Shown here: positions 15,805-24,670 of the stretch, piece by piece | Numbering within the stretch: position 1 is the stretch's first letter | Layout: every line of letters begins with the position of its first letter | DNA from: Pseudoclavibacter sp. RFBB5 | GTDB lineage: Bacteria > Actinomycetota > Actinomycetes > Actinomycetales > Microbacteriaceae | DNA: 64,000 nucleotides | Assembly (NCBI RefSeq): GCF_002931555.1 | Contig: NZ_PSTZ01000007.1 | Coordinates: forward strand, 62,001 to 126,000 | Reading direction: 5' to 3' | Notes under the pieces: generated by a model | What the model saw: the letters and a program-made list of their open reading frames with translations, nothing else | Databases searched by the model: none | Told to the model about the DNA's origin: nothing | Program-made: the position numbers and the translations under genes

Positions 15805-16271
15805 AGACCCGCGCCCAACAGCCCGACAGCGCCGGACGGGTCAAGCCAGCTGGCCGCCGTCGCGCCACCGCCGCAGTGCTGCTCGCTGTGACGGTCGCCC
15901 TCGGCCTCGCGACCCACTTCCTGCTTCCGGAGGGGGCCGTCTCCGACATCGCCGGCGACGCCCTGTACACGGTCGCGGTCTACCTCGGCGTGATGCTGCT
16001 CGCACCTCGGGCTCGACCATGGCTGCTCGCCGCGCTCGCGGTCGGCTGGTCCTTCGCGGTCGAGTTCCTCCAGCTCACGGAGCTGCCGCATCGCGCCGCC
16101 GAGGCGTTCGCGCCAACCCGACTGGTGCTCGGGGCGGGGTTCGACCCGCGCGACCTCCTCGTCTACGCGCTCGCCGGCGTGCTCGCCTGCGCGGCCGACC
16201 TCGCTGTCCATCGCATCCGTGCTCGACGCCTTGAGGCCCCTCGACGAAGCTCGACACCGCTGGTACGGTGA
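15801..16271 (+). CDS. DUF2809 family membrane protein
   Basis: A 156-residue protein with four predicted membrane helices and a basic N-terminal tail. The pattern VGWSFAVEFLQL near the middle and GFDPRDLLVYALAG near the end are characteristic of DUF2809 proteins, which resemble VanZ-like folds and have no known function. The start overlaps the stop of the oxidoreductase gene (ATGA). The promoter of the following ABC-F leader lies within its 3' end. Confidence 0.78.
   Translation: MKTRAQQPDSAGRVKPAGRRRATAAVLLAVTVALGLATHFLLPEGAVSDIAGDALYTVAVYLGVMLLAPRARPWLLAALAVGWSFAVEFLQLTELPHRAAEAFAPTRLVLGAGFDPRDLLVYALAGVLACAADLAVHRIRARRLEAPRRSSTPLVR
16241..16269 (+). promoter_or_regulatory. Putative promoter of the ABC-F leader transcript
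   Basis: TCGACG (16241-16246), a 17-base spacer and TACGGT (16264-16269) give a reasonable sigma-70-type promoter inside the 3' end of the DUF2809 gene. The predicted start is near 16276, exactly where a short open frame begins with GTG. Confidence 0.45.
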
Positions 16272-16275
16272 ACGC

Positions 16276-16299
16276 GTGTTCCTCTTGCTTTTCTCCTAA
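16276..16299 (+). CDS. Putative leader peptide upstream of the ABC-F gene
   Basis: GTG at 16276 opens a seven-codon frame, MFLLLFS and TAA, located 7 bases after the TACGGT hexamer, so it could be translated from a leaderless mRNA. A second overlapping candidate, GTG at 16268 to TGA at 16306, reads [12 protein letters not shown] but would need an earlier transcription start. Short hydrophobic leaders upstream of ABC-F and erm genes are known to stall ribosomes in the presence of antibiotics and release the main gene from attenuation. Which frame is used, if any, cannot be settled from sequence. Confidence 0.4.
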   Translation: MFLLLFS

Positions 16300-16407
16300 C
16301 GGCTGAGCTGGCCCTCCGCGCTCGTTGAGCTCGGTCTCCTCGAGACCCTCCGAGCAGGCGGCGGCCGAAAGCTCTGCCCCCCCCGGGTCGCCGTTCTGTG
16401 CACCCTG

Positions 16408-16437
16408 CTGCAGGCCAGCTACCGCCTGGCCTGGCAG
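16408..16437 (+). promoter_or_regulatory. Strong hairpin before the ABC-F start
   Basis: CAGGCCA (16411-16417) pairs with TGGCCTG (16427-16433) around a 9-base loop, and the stem extends by three pairs after a one-base bulge. It lies 30 bases before the ATG. A second hairpin, GGTCTC-CTC-GAGACC, lies upstream near 16333-16347. The set is consistent with alternative structures of an attenuator. Confidence 0.45.
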
Positions 16438-16467
16438 CGCTGTGTGCGCCTGCTCGAAGGAACCACC

Positions 16468-18165
16468 ATGCACGCCGCCTCCATCGCTCTTCCAGCGCGC
16501 CACCGCGCGCAGCTCACCCTCTCGGACGTCTCGCTGATGCGGGGCGCAACACAGGTCCTCACCTCTGTCGATCTCACGGTCACGCCGGCGTCGCGGACCG
16601 CGATCGTCGGCGAGAACGGGCGAGGCAAGTCATCGCTCCTCCACGTGCTCGCGGGCACACTCGCCCCTGACAGCGGCACCGTGCATCGGGTCGGAACGCT
16701 CGGCATCGCCGAGCAGGAGATGAGCGCCGACGACGACCGGACCGTGGGGCAGGCCATCGCAGACGCCATCGCCCAACCCATCGCCGCGCTCGCCGCGCTC
16801 GACCTGGCCGGAGCCGCACTCGCCGAGGGCGGACCCGGTGCCGACGACCGCTACGCGGCGGCCCTCGAATCCGCCGAAGCGCTCGACGCGTGGGACGCCG
16901 AACGTCGAGTCCTGATCGCCCTGGAAGCGCTCGACGCGGAGACCGATCAGACTCGACGGCTCGCGGAGCTCTCGGTCGGCCAGCGCTACCGGGTCCGCCT
17001 CGCCTGCCTGCTGGGCGCCGACCTCGACTTCCTGCTCCTCGACGAGCCCACCAACCACCTCGACCGCTCCGGCCTCGACTTCCTCACCGAGCAGCTCCGA
17101 TCCCGCAAAGGAGGGGTGGTCATCGTGAGCCACGACAGGGCCCTCCTCGCAGACGTCGCCGAGACGATCGTCGACCTCGACCCGACACCGGATGGGCTTC
17201 CCCGCGTGTACGGGAACGGGTTCGACGGCTACCGCGAGGGGCGGCTCGCGGAGCGCGAGCGCTGGGAGCAGACGTACGAACGGCAGCAGCTCGAACACGC
17301 GAGGCTGCAGGACAGCTTGAGCGCCGCACAGAACCGGCTCGTCACGGGGTGGCGGCCCGAGAAGGGAGCGAACAAGCACGGGCGCGCGACCCGAGCCGCC
17401 GGCCTGACGCAGAGCGTGCATCGCCGGCAGGAAGCGCTGGAGGCGCATGCCGTGACGGTGCCAGTGCCGCCGCAGCGCTTCCGATTCCCGGAACTCCAGG
17501 CGAGGGCGGGCGCCGAGCTCCTGACGGCGGTGGGCGTCTCCGTCGCCGGGCGTCTCGCCGAGCGCGTATCCGTGGCGCTCTCACGGGAGGGGAGGCTGGC
17601 GATCACGGGTCCGAACGGTGCCGGCAAGTCGACGCTGCTGAGTCTGCTCGCCGGCAAGCTGCCCCCGGACTCCGGGGTGGTGCGGGTCCAGCCTGGCACC
17701 AGGGTCGGGGTTCTGTCGCAGGAGTCGTCACTCCCCGCCGAGCGCCGCGCCGCCGAGCTGTTCGAGGCGCATCTCGGACAACTCGAGGCATCCGGCATGC
17801 TCGCCGCGAGCGAGACCGTCGGTCTCTCGCACCTCGGGCTGCTGCGCTCCAGGGAGGCCGGGAAACGGGTCGGCGAGCTCTCGATGGGGCAGCAGCGAAG
17901 ACTGGATCTCGCGATGGTCCTCGCTTCGCGGCCTCACGTGCTGTTGCTTGACGAGCCGACCAACCACCTCTCGATCGCGCTCGTCGACGAGCTCACGGAG
18001 GCGCTCGGCGCGACGCAGGCCGCCGTCCTGCTGTCGACGCACGACCGCCAGCTGCTTCGGGACACCGAGCAGTGGCCGCAGCTGCGGTTGGAAGGCCCGG
18101 GCGACCTCGACCGCGACCTCGGGCCCGCGCCGATGTCGGTGGCTGATGCGAGGATGATCAGATGA
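16468..18165 (+). CDS. ABC-F family ATPase (ribosomal protection type)
   Basis: A 565-residue protein with two ABC domains and no membrane segment. Domain 1 has Walker [10 protein letters not shown], signature LSVGQ and Walker [12 protein letters not shown]; domain 2 has [14 protein letters not shown] and [11 protein letters not shown]. Between them (about residues 230-320) lies the charged interdomain linker typical of ABC-F proteins, which in antibiotic-resistance members reaches the peptidyl transferase centre. GAAGGA precedes the ATG at 16468. The 200-base leader with hairpins and a tiny open frame supports antibiotic-inducible control. Possible drugs are macrolides, lincosamides, streptogramins or pleuromutilins; sequence alone does not choose. 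Confidence 0.9.
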   Translation: MHAASIALPARHRAQLTLSDVSLMRGATQVLTSVDLTVTPASRTAIVGENGRGKSSLLHVLAGTLAPDSGTVHRVGTLGIAEQEMSADDDRTVGQAIADAIAQPIAALAALDLAGAALAEGGPGADDRYAAALESAEALDAWDAERRVLIALEALDAETDQTRRLAELSVGQRYRVRLACLLGADLDFLLLDEPTNHLDRSGLDFLTEQLRSRKGGVVIVSHDRALLADVAETIVDLDPTPDGLPRVYGNGFDGYREGRLAERERWEQTYERQQLEHARLQDSLSAAQNRLVTGWRPEKGANKHGRATRAAGLTQSVHRRQEALEAHAVTVPVPPQRFRFPELQARAGAELLTAVGVSVAGRLAERVSVALSREGRLAITGPNGAGKSTLLSLLAGKLPPDSGVVRVQPGTRVGVLSQESSLPAERRAAELFEAHLGQLEASGMLAASETVGLSHLGLLRSREAGKRVGELSMGQQRRLDLAMVLASRPHVLLLDEPTNHLSIALVDELTEALGATQAAVLLSTHDRQLLRDTEQWPQLRLEGPGDLDRDLGPAPMSVADARMIR

Positions 18166-19100
18166 GAAGCCCCGGCAGAGGAACCATCATCGGAGTCGTC
18201 GCCGGGGTCCTCGGACTGGCGCCCTGGCTCGCCACCGGCGCGAACCTGCCCGGGCAGAACCTCTGGTCGTCCGACACGCTGCCCGCTGACATGCCGATAG
18301 TGCTGCTCCCGATCCACCAGTACTTCGCCATCGACCTGGTCGCCCTGCTCGTCCTCGGTGGGGCCCTGGCCGGCCTCGCCGTCCGGCTGCTCCGCGAGCG
18401 CGCATCAGAGGTTCGGCGGGCGGCGGCGCTCGCGCTCGTCGCAGTCCAGCTCCTCGCCGTCTTCCAGAGCTTCTTCGCGCTCACGGGCGGCCTCGGCCTG
18501 GGGCTCGCCTTCGGTCTCGGCATGGGCACGCGGGCGCTCGCCTACACGGGCGGGATGCTCCTCGGCACGCTCGCCGTCGTCGGTGCGTCCCAGGCGATCT
18601 ACTGGCTGGTGAGCTCGCGTCGGGCGCCCGTCTCGGCGCTCGGCCTCTGCCTCGGCGTGATCCCCATCGGGACGTGGCTCGGCCTCTGGTACATGCTCTC
18701 TGTCGGCCCGGCCGGAGGCGGGGTGGCTTCGTACGAGCTCGTTCGCTGGGCGCCCGGCCTGGCCGTCGGCGTCGTGCTCGGGATGCTCGGCGTCTCGTCG
18801 TGGGCACGCGTCGGCGTCTGGGCGGGGTCGCTTGCCGCCGTCTGGCTGCTTCCCGTCGTCTTCGGCTCGGTGCAGTACGCGCTTGGCACTCGGAACGCCT
18901 TCGGAGACGTGTACCTCATGTCGGATCTGGCGAGGACGCTGTTCGTTCCGCTCGCGGGGGAGCTCGCGCCCCCTGCCCTCGGAGCCGCGGTGCTCGCGGG
19001 GCTCCTCGCGCTCGTCCTGCACATTGTGCGAGCACGCAGACAGGCCTCGCCGCTGCGACAGCGTCAGCGCGAGGTGCCATCGGTCCTCGCCCCTCAGTGA
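18162..19100 (+). CDS. Multi-pass membrane protein of unknown function
   Basis: A 312-residue protein, unrecognised. It has about eight hydrophobic segments, starting with [18 protein letters not shown], and a basic C-terminal tail ([18 protein letters not shown]). No catalytic motif is visible. Its ATG overlaps the stop of the ABC-F gene (ATGA), so it is co-translated and may share induction by antibiotic. It could help with drug efflux or membrane adaptation, but this is only suggested by position. Confidence 0.7.
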   Translation: MRSPGRGTIIGVVAGVLGLAPWLATGANLPGQNLWSSDTLPADMPIVLLPIHQYFAIDLVALLVLGGALAGLAVRLLRERASEVRRAAALALVAVQLLAVFQSFFALTGGLGLGLAFGLGMGTRALAYTGGMLLGTLAVVGASQAIYWLVSSRRAPVSALGLCLGVIPIGTWLGLWYMLSVGPAGGGVASYELVRWAPGLAVGVVLGMLGVSSWARVGVWAGSLAAVWLLPVVFGSVQYALGTRNAFGDVYLMSDLARTLFVPLAGELAPPALGAAVLAGLLALVLHIVRARRQASPLRQRQREVPSVLAPQ

Positions 19101-19140
19101 ACGGCACAGGAGCTGGTCAACGCGCAACGAGAGCGCCCTC

Positions 19141-19183
19141 GGGACGCTGGGGTGCTGGGACGCTGGGACGTGGGGTGCTGGGG
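19141..19183 (+). repeat. G-run tandem repeat with G-quadruplex potential
   Basis: Six runs of three or four G are spaced by ACGCT, TGCT or ACGT at a period of about eight bases, in the gap between converging genes. The pattern meets the usual G-quadruplex rule (four or more G3 runs with loops up to seven). It could act in termination for the preceding operon. Confidence 0.6.
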
Positions 19184-19186
19184 TGT

Positions 19187-19981
19187 TCAGGCGAGGAAGG
19201 TCAAGAGGGCTTCTGAGGTCGCTTCCGGCGCATCCATCGTGACGACGTGCCCCGCGTCGGGAATCACGACCTCCGTGAGTCGGTCGGCGGCCGCCCAGGC
19301 CGGCATGGCGCGTGCGATGTTGCCGGTTGTGTCGCGTTCGCCCCGCACCAGCAGGGTCGGCACCGGGGTGCGGTAGCTGGCGTCCGGACGCACGAACTCG
19401 GTCGTCGCGCGCCAGACGGCGATGAACTCGCCCTTCGACATGGACGCGAACGTCCGAGTCAGGGCACCTCGCGCGGACGCCGTGGTCGCCGAGGCATCTG
19501 CCATGAGCTGCGGGAGTCGGGCTGACGGGATGAGCCGCAGCATCGGCCCCGCGAGCCGGAGCGCGGCGCGCTCGCCGACAGTCAGCGGCCCCGCGTTCCA
19601 GGTCGCGTCGAGCACCGCGAGCCTCCCGTAGCGCTCCGGCGCGCGACGGACGAGTTCCTGCGCGAGGTTGCCGCCGAGCGAGTGCCCCACCAGCGACACC
19701 TCGCCGAGGTCGAGGTGGGCGATGAGTCGCTCGATGTCGCTCGCCAGCAGCTCCGGGGAGATCGCGATCGTGGTCGGGCGTGACCGGCCATGCCCCCGCA
19801 GATCGACGAGCACAACACGGTGACCGGCGCGACGGAGCGCGGCGGCCTGGCGCTCGAACATCGTATGGTCCGCGCCGGCGCCGTGCAGGAAGACGACGGA
19901 GCCCGGCACCGCACCGGGGCCGGTATCCGAGAACCAGATCGTGCATCCGCCGAGGCCGAGATGTCCGTCGAAGTTGGCCAT
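19187..19981 (-). CDS. Alpha/beta hydrolase
   Basis: A 264-residue alpha/beta-hydrolase fold enzyme. The oxyanion region is LHGAGADH, the nucleophile elbow GHSLGG, the acid probably lies in LLVRGERDTTGN, and the catalytic His in DAGHVV. The cap domain is small, as in C-C or ester hydrolases and haloperoxidase-like enzymes. Substrate unknown. The gene is monocistronic. TAGCGT lies 7 bases before the ATG with no Shine-Dalgarno sequence, so it is probably leaderless. Confidence 0.85.
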   Translation of the reverse strand: MANFDGHLGLGGCTIWFSDTGPGAVPGSVVFLHGAGADHTMFERQAAALRRAGHRVVLVDLRGHGRSRPTTIAISPELLASDIERLIAHLDLGEVSLVGHSLGGNLAQELVRRAPERYGRLAVLDATWNAGPLTVGERAALRLAGPMLRLIPSARLPQLMADASATTASARGALTRTFASMSKGEFIAVWRATTEFVRPDASYRTPVPTLLVRGERDTTGNIARAMPAWAAADRLTEVVIPDAGHVVTMDAPEATSEALLTFLA

Positions 19982-19988
19982 GCCAGCA

Positions 19989-19994
19989 ACGCTA
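19989..19994 (-). promoter_or_regulatory. -10 element of the alpha/beta hydrolase gene (leaderless)
   Basis: TAGCGT on the reverse strand ends 7 bases before the ATG at 19981. Confidence 0.45.
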
Positions 19995-20115
19995 CCTCTG
20001 CTTCGGTGTGTCCGGATCCGCGTGAATCTGCACGCAAAACGGCGTTTCGTCCAGAAATCACCCTACGATTCACCCTGGGGGGACCACCGCTCGATCACAC
20101 AACCCGGATGTGACC

Positions 20116-22266
20116 ATGAAAAAGGCGCTCTCCCTCCTCGCCGCGCTCCTGCTCTCGGCCTCGGCCCTCACGTTCCTCGGAACCACGCCCGCGCAGGCCG
20201 CGTCCTTCGGGGTCGTGAACCAGGACGTCATGTCGCCCGCGAACTACGTCGCCAAGGGCAGCTACGCGACCACCACACCCCAGGGCGCGCCGGTCTCGTC
20301 GCTCTCCGCGCAGACCGCGGCGATGGTCGACACCCTCCCCGACCGGTACCTCAACGACTTCTGGAAGGGGCGCCTGAAGACCTCGACCAACCGGGAGAAC
20401 TTCACCATCCCCATCTACACGGTCGACAGCTCGAGGGCCGACGCCAACTGGGTGACCGTCAAGATGCAGAGCTACGCGCTCTACCCGGACATCCATCCCG
20501 TCATGGAGGGCAAGGCGACGGCCTCGGCCACCGGTGGCACCTACGGCTTCCAGATCACCCCGTTCCAGTCGAACGCCAAGAACTACGGGAAAGTCGTCAT
20601 CCCGGCGCATGCCGAACCAGGCGGGCCGTTGCCCGGAGGGGACAAGTCGATGACCGTCGTCGACATCGCCACGGGCATCGTGCGCGGCTACTACGTCGCC
20701 GACAAGCAGGCCGACGGGTCCTGGCTCATGGGCGGCGGCTACCTCACCACGCTGAACTCGCCGAAGTCGACGAACTGGTTCGATCAGAACGAGTGGCTCA
20801 AGACGGAGCGCGGCACGAGCTCAGTGGGTGGCGTCATGAACGAGTTCCTCATGGCGGGCGCCGAGGAGATCGCTGCCGGGTCGATCAACCACATCACCAG
20901 CTGGACCTTCCCATCGACCCGCTCGGGGGCCGCGATGTGGCCCGCCTATCAGACGGATGGCAAGCTGAGCGAGGTGCATGCGCCGAAGATGGGGCAGCGG
21001 TTCTGGATCCCGAACGACGCCGCGACCAACGCAAAGATCGCGGCCCTCGGCCTCTCCAGCTTCGAGAAGGTCGTCGTCAAGAATCTGCAGGAGTACGGGG
21101 GCATCGTCACCGACCAGAACTACTGGACCATGGCGCTCAATCTGCAGCATCCCGTGACCTTCACCGCCCAGGGCAAGCCCAACCCGTACCTGCCTGGCGG
21201 CATCGTGCACAACAAGCACGGCAACGTCGACCTGATCAACAAGATCCCGTGGACCCTCACCAAGTGGGGCGAGATCACCTCGAGCACGAAGCTGCCGCAG
21301 TTCGGCGCGCCCACCTCCACCCCGAAACCCACCGCCACCCCGACCGCGACGGCCACGCCGACGCCGACGGTGCAGCGCGGGGTCGCCGAGCGCATCGGCT
21401 CGGCCGACACGTACGCGAACGCCGTCACGGCATCCGGGAAGTTCAACACGGTCGGCGGCAAGCTCGTCATCGCCAGCGGAGACGGGGGAGTGGATGCGCT
21501 GCTCGCGGCCCCGGTCGCCGCGAAGATCGGCGGCAGCATGCTGCTCACCAAACCCAGCGCGCTGCCGACGAACGTCTCCGCGGAGCTGACGAGACTGAAA
21601 CCCTCGGCGATCTTCGTGATCGGGCAGATCTCAGAAGCGCAGAAGACGGCGCTCGGGAAGCTCACTCCCAGGCTCGAGGTCGTCGCGGCGGCCGACAAGT
21701 CCGAGACCGCGCTGGCGGTGGCGAAGCGGTTCTTCCCGAACGACCCCGCCGTGTACATCGCCAACAGCGGCATGGCGACGGACATCGCCAACGCCGCCGG
21801 GCGGGCCGCACTCGCCAAGGCGCCCCTGCTCCTGACCGGCCCGACGCAGACCAGCGCCAACTTCAAGGCCTACTTCGCGACCGGGAAGGTCACCTCGGCC
21901 CGCGTCATCGGCACAGGAACATCGATCTCGGCGGCGGTCTTCAACGAGGTGAAGGCCAAGGTCGCGGCGACGACTCGGGTCAATTCCTCGGAGGCCTTCA
22001 GCGTCAACGCGGCCCTGCTCAAGGACTTCGATGCCGGCAGCGTCCGCCCGAAGGGCTTCGCGATCGCGAACTCCGGGAGTGCCGCTGACATCGCCGTGGC
22101 CCTCCTCGTCACAGCGCGCACCGGGAATCCACTGGTGCTCGCCCAGCAATCGTGCGTCCCTGCGGGGGCCAGTGAGGTCACCGCGAAGTACCCGGGTGCC
22201 AACTACAGCATCGTCGGGACGACCACCGACCTCGTCTCTGACATCCACACGAAGCGCTGCACGTAG
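20116..22266 (+). CDS. Secreted protein with cell-wall-binding repeats (CWB2)
   Basis: A 716-residue exported protein. A signal peptide (MKKALSLLAALLLSASALTF) ends at AQA-AS near residue 29. Residues 30-395 form a domain I do not recognise, rich in Asn, Trp and Gly. A Thr/Pro linker (TPKPTATPTATATPTP) follows, then about 300 residues holding three cell-wall-binding repeat 2 units, the first starting RGVAERIGSADTYANAV. CWB2 triplets bind anionic wall polymers in Gram-positive bacteria. The protein should therefore sit in the wall and display the N-terminal domain. The ATG at 20116 starts the signal peptide; an in-frame GTG is six bases upstream. A TACGAT hexamer at 20064 may be its -10 element. 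Confidence 0.85.
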   Translation: MKKALSLLAALLLSASALTFLGTTPAQAASFGVVNQDVMSPANYVAKGSYATTTPQGAPVSSLSAQTAAMVDTLPDRYLNDFWKGRLKTSTNRENFTIPIYTVDSSRADANWVTVKMQSYALYPDIHPVMEGKATASATGGTYGFQITPFQSNAKNYGKVVIPAHAEPGGPLPGGDKSMTVVDIATGIVRGYYVADKQADGSWLMGGGYLTTLNSPKSTNWFDQNEWLKTERGTSSVGGVMNEFLMAGAEEIAAGSINHITSWTFPSTRSGAAMWPAYQTDGKLSEVHAPKMGQRFWIPNDAATNAKIAALGLSSFEKVVVKNLQEYGGIVTDQNYWTMALNLQHPVTFTAQGKPNPYLPGGIVHNKHGNVDLINKIPWTLTKWGEITSSTKLPQFGAPTSTPKPTATPTATATPTPTVQRGVAERIGSADTYANAVTASGKFNTVGGKLVIASGDGGVDALLAAPVAAKIGGSMLLTKPSALPTNVSAELTRLKPSAIFVIGQISEAQKTALGKLTPRLEVVAAADKSETALAVAKRFFPNDPAVYIANSGMATDIANAAGRAALAKAPLLLTGPTQTSANFKAYFATGKVTSARVIGTGTSISAAVFNEVKAKVAATTRVNSSEAFSVNAALLKDFDAGSVRPKGFAIANSGSAADIAVALLVTARTGNPLVLAQQSCVPAGASEVTAKYPGANYSIVGTTTDLVSDIHTKRCT

Positions 22267-22298
22267 GAGTCGCGCAACGCGGTGCCCGCGACCGCCGA

Positions 22299-23081
22299 TC
22301 AGCGTTCGGGGGAAGGAGACAACCGGTAGAGCACCTGCGGCCGCCCGCGCTTGCCGTACCGATGCGCGAGGTCGATCACCCCTGTGACCACGAGGTGGTC
22401 GAGGTAGCGTCTGGCCGTCGCACGGGAGATCTCGCATGCCTCGGCCACGTCGAGCACCGTCGCGGGGATCACCGGGTCGAGCGCAGCAACGACCCGCTCG
22501 AGCGTCACCTGGGCCAGCCCTTTGGGAAGCTCGGTGGACGGTGATGCCCCGCTTCGGGCCGCGCTCGAGGGGCCTCGCGGCGCTGCGGGCTGGCGGATGC
22601 TGCCAGTGGCCAGCAGGCGGTCGATCTCGCCTTGGCCGAGGGGCCGCTCTCGGTCGTTCGCCGAGCTCGCCCGACGCTCTGCGATGTAGAGGTCGAGGCG
22701 CTCCTGCAGGGCCGCCTGCGTGAACGGCTTGATGAGATAGCCGACGACGTGCGCCGCGAGGGCCTGTCTCACCGTGGTCTGGTCTCGGGAGGAGCTGATC
22801 ACCAGCACATCCGGCACCTTCGCGCCGAGCGTTCTGAGCCGGTGCAGCACCTCCACCCCACTGATGTCGGGAAGCCGCATGTCGAGGAGGATGAGGTCGA
22901 CGCCGCTCATGCTCTGCGCGAGCGCGGATTCACCCGTGCTGGCGGTCCCGGCGAGGGCGAACCCGGGGATGTCGGCGACGAACCCGCTGTGCAGCGCCCG
23001 AGCCCCGCGATCGTCGTCGACGACGAGCACCCTGATCGGGTTCGCAGTCGCCTGCGGGCTGCCGTCTCCTCGATCGCTCAT
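22299..23081 (-). CDS. CitB/DcuR-type response regulator
   Basis: A 260-residue regulator. The receiver has VLVVDDDRGAR, phosphoacceptor Asp67 in LILLDMRLPDISG, and Lys in YLIKPF. A variable linker follows, and the C-terminal helix-turn-helix reads VLDVAEACEISRATARRYLDHLV, the layout of CitB/DcuR/DctR regulators. GAGGAG precedes the ATG. It is downstream of the CitA-type kinase gene, and the pair diverges from tctCBA, the most likely target for carboxylate-induced activation. Confidence 0.9.
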   Translation of the reverse strand: MSDRGDGSPQATANPIRVLVVDDDRGARALHSGFVADIPGFALAGTASTGESALAQSMSGVDLILLDMRLPDISGVEVLHRLRTLGAKVPDVLVISSSRDQTTVRQALAAHVVGYLIKPFTQAALQERLDLYIAERRASSANDRERPLGQGEIDRLLATGSIRQPAAPRGPSSAARSGASPSTELPKGLAQVTLERVVAALDPVIPATVLDVAEACEISRATARRYLDHLVVTGVIDLAHRYGKRGRPQVLYRLSPSPER

Positions 23082-23115
23082 CTGGCTCCTCTCATCCCTT
23101 TCGGCGCTGATGTTG

Positions 23116-23191
23116 CTCCTGCTGCTGCTGCTGCTGCCGCCGCCGCTTCTGCGCCTGCGTTGGCGTCGGCGTCGGCGTCTGCGCCTGCGTT
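23116..23191. repeat. Triplet microsatellite between kinase and regulator genes
   Basis: The gap contains five or more CTG triplets running into CCG triplets, then TCTGCGCCTGCGTT twice (23148-23161 and 23178-23191) separated by repeated GGCGTC. It is non-coding on the operon strand and lies in the 127-base spacer of the citA-citB-type pair. Confidence 0.75.
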
Positions 23192-23208
23192 TGCCTCCGC
23201 GATCGCGT

Positions 23209-24501
23209 TCACCTCAGACGCTCGATCTCGAAGGCGAAGCGCGATCCGCCGAGTCTGGACGCCCCGACTTCGATGGTGCCGCCGCGCGACGTGACCGTCC
23301 GGCGGACAAGCTCGAGGCCGATGCCCCGTCCGAGCCCAGTGGGGTCCGCCTTGGACGAGAACCCTGGAGTGAAGATGCGGCCGCTCGCCTCGGCATCCAG
23401 ACCTGGACCGTCGTCGTCGACGAGCCCGATGATGCGGTTGTCGCTCTCGCGAAGCGTGCAGCGCACCCGAGATGCGCCTGCCTCGCCGGCGTTGCGGCAG
23501 AGGTTCGCGATGACGGTCACGACTCCGTCGTCGATGTCGTCGTCGAGCTCCAGGTCGAAGCTCGCCTGCGTTCCCAGCTCGTGCAGCTCAGCCCGCACCG
23601 CCTGTGTCGTGGCGTCAAGCAGGGGAAGATGGATGCTCGAGTCGGTGCTGTCGGGGGCACCGACCCCTGCCGTGCGCACCGGCACGACCTCGTCGATGTA
23701 CTCGAGGGCGTCCTGGGCGTCGCCTCTCGAGACGAGGCCGTGGACCACGTGCATGCGGGTGCTGAACTCGTGCGACTGCTCCCGCAGGGCGGTTGTCGTC
23801 CGCTGCATCTGCGCGTGCTCGGCGGAGAGCGCGTCGAGTCTGCGGAAGCGGCGCTCGACCGCGAACGCGAGGGCCGAGCTGGCGAGCGTGCCGAGGACGA
23901 GCGCGCCGATCGTCCAGGGGAGGAGCTCCCCGAGGGCCTCGGCGCCCTCCGCGGAGATGCTTGACTCGAGCACGCCGACGGCGACCATTCCGACGATGGC
24001 GCCGTCGTCCCCGAACACCGGGACTTTCGCGCGCAGCGAGGGGCCGGATGCGCCTTCCTCCGTCCCGAGGTACGGCTCACCGGCGAGCACGGACGCATTG
24101 GCCGTCGAGACCTGCACCCCGCGTTCGGCGGGGTCCGGATGCGTGATGCGCACGCCCTCGTCGTCGGTCACCACGACGTAGTAGACGCCCGTCGCGTTCT
24201 CGACGAGGCTTGCGAGCGGCTGCAGGTCATCGGTGGCCACTGCGAGGTCATCCGCGTCAGCGAGCGCCGACGCGGTTCCCGCGTTCGCGACGCCCTCGAG
24301 CGCGCCGCGCACCTCATCCAGCTCCGCGAGGCTCGACGCGACTTCCTGCACGCGCTCGGCGGTCGTGTCGCGCAGCTCCCGCTCCTGCGCCGAGAACGCG
24401 ATCGCGGCCGTGATCGAGACGGAACCGAGCGTGATGAGACTCGGCACCACGAGCATCCCGAGGCGCACGGCCCGCTGGCTGAGCTTGAACGGCAACGTCA
24501 T
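23209..24501 (-). CDS. CitA/DcuS-type sensor histidine kinase
   Basis: A 430-residue membrane kinase. Membrane helices at about residues 14-37 and 178-200 enclose an extracellular sensor domain of the single-Cache/CitA fold, with GVYYVVVTDDEGVRITHPDP as the ligand-binding strand region. The cytoplasmic part has the SPOB-type His in QSHEFSTRMHVVHGL, an N-box NLCRNAGEAG, and DDGPGLD plus GRGIGLELV. Such kinases sense citrate or C4-dicarboxylates directly. The ATG at 24501 was chosen because GGGAGGTGAGG lies at the right distance; a GTG at 24507 would sit inside that site. The neighbouring tctCBA operon is the probable target. Confidence 0.88.
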   Translation of the reverse strand: MTLPFKLSQRAVRLGMLVVPSLITLGSVSITAAIAFSAQERELRDTTAERVQEVASSLAELDEVRGALEGVANAGTASALADADDLAVATDDLQPLASLVENATGVYYVVVTDDEGVRITHPDPAERGVQVSTANASVLAGEPYLGTEEGASGPSLRAKVPVFGDDGAIVGMVAVGVLESSISAEGAEALGELLPWTIGALVLGTLASSALAFAVERRFRRLDALSAEHAQMQRTTTALREQSHEFSTRMHVVHGLVSRGDAQDALEYIDEVVPVRTAGVGAPDSTDSSIHLPLLDATTQAVRAELHELGTQASFDLELDDDIDDGVVTVIANLCRNAGEAGASRVRCTLRESDNRIIGLVDDDGPGLDAEASGRIFTPGFSSKADPTGLGRGIGLELVRRTVTSRGGTIEVGASRLGGSRFAFEIERLR

Positions 24502-24564
24502 CCTCACCTCCCGCGCTCTCGCCTCCGGCCCGCTGCCGCCACGCGATGCCTCTTCGCACCGGGC

Positions 24565-24584
24565 TTACGAGCACTTATGAGCAC
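24565..24584. promoter_or_regulatory. Tandem 10-bp direct repeat upstream of tctC
   Basis: TTACGAGCAC is followed directly by TTATGAGCAC, a head-to-tail repeat with a period of one helical turn, in the intergenic region between the CitA-type kinase and tctC. An inverted repeat GCAAT-N11-ATTGC follows at 24620-24640. These are candidate sites for the CitB-type regulator. Confidence 0.45.
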
Positions 24585-24670
24585 AACTCCTCGTGGAGCT
24601 CCCCACGTTCGAACGCGATGCAATCCTAGGGCGATATTGCGGAGACAACGATGTCCGCGCGAATGGAGCA

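Noticed and set aside
19941-22088. 715-codon forward frame overlapping the CWB2 gene in another frame
   Set aside because: Highly Arg/His/Gly-rich product and no signal peptide; the neighbouring frame has a signal peptide, linker and CWB2 repeats.
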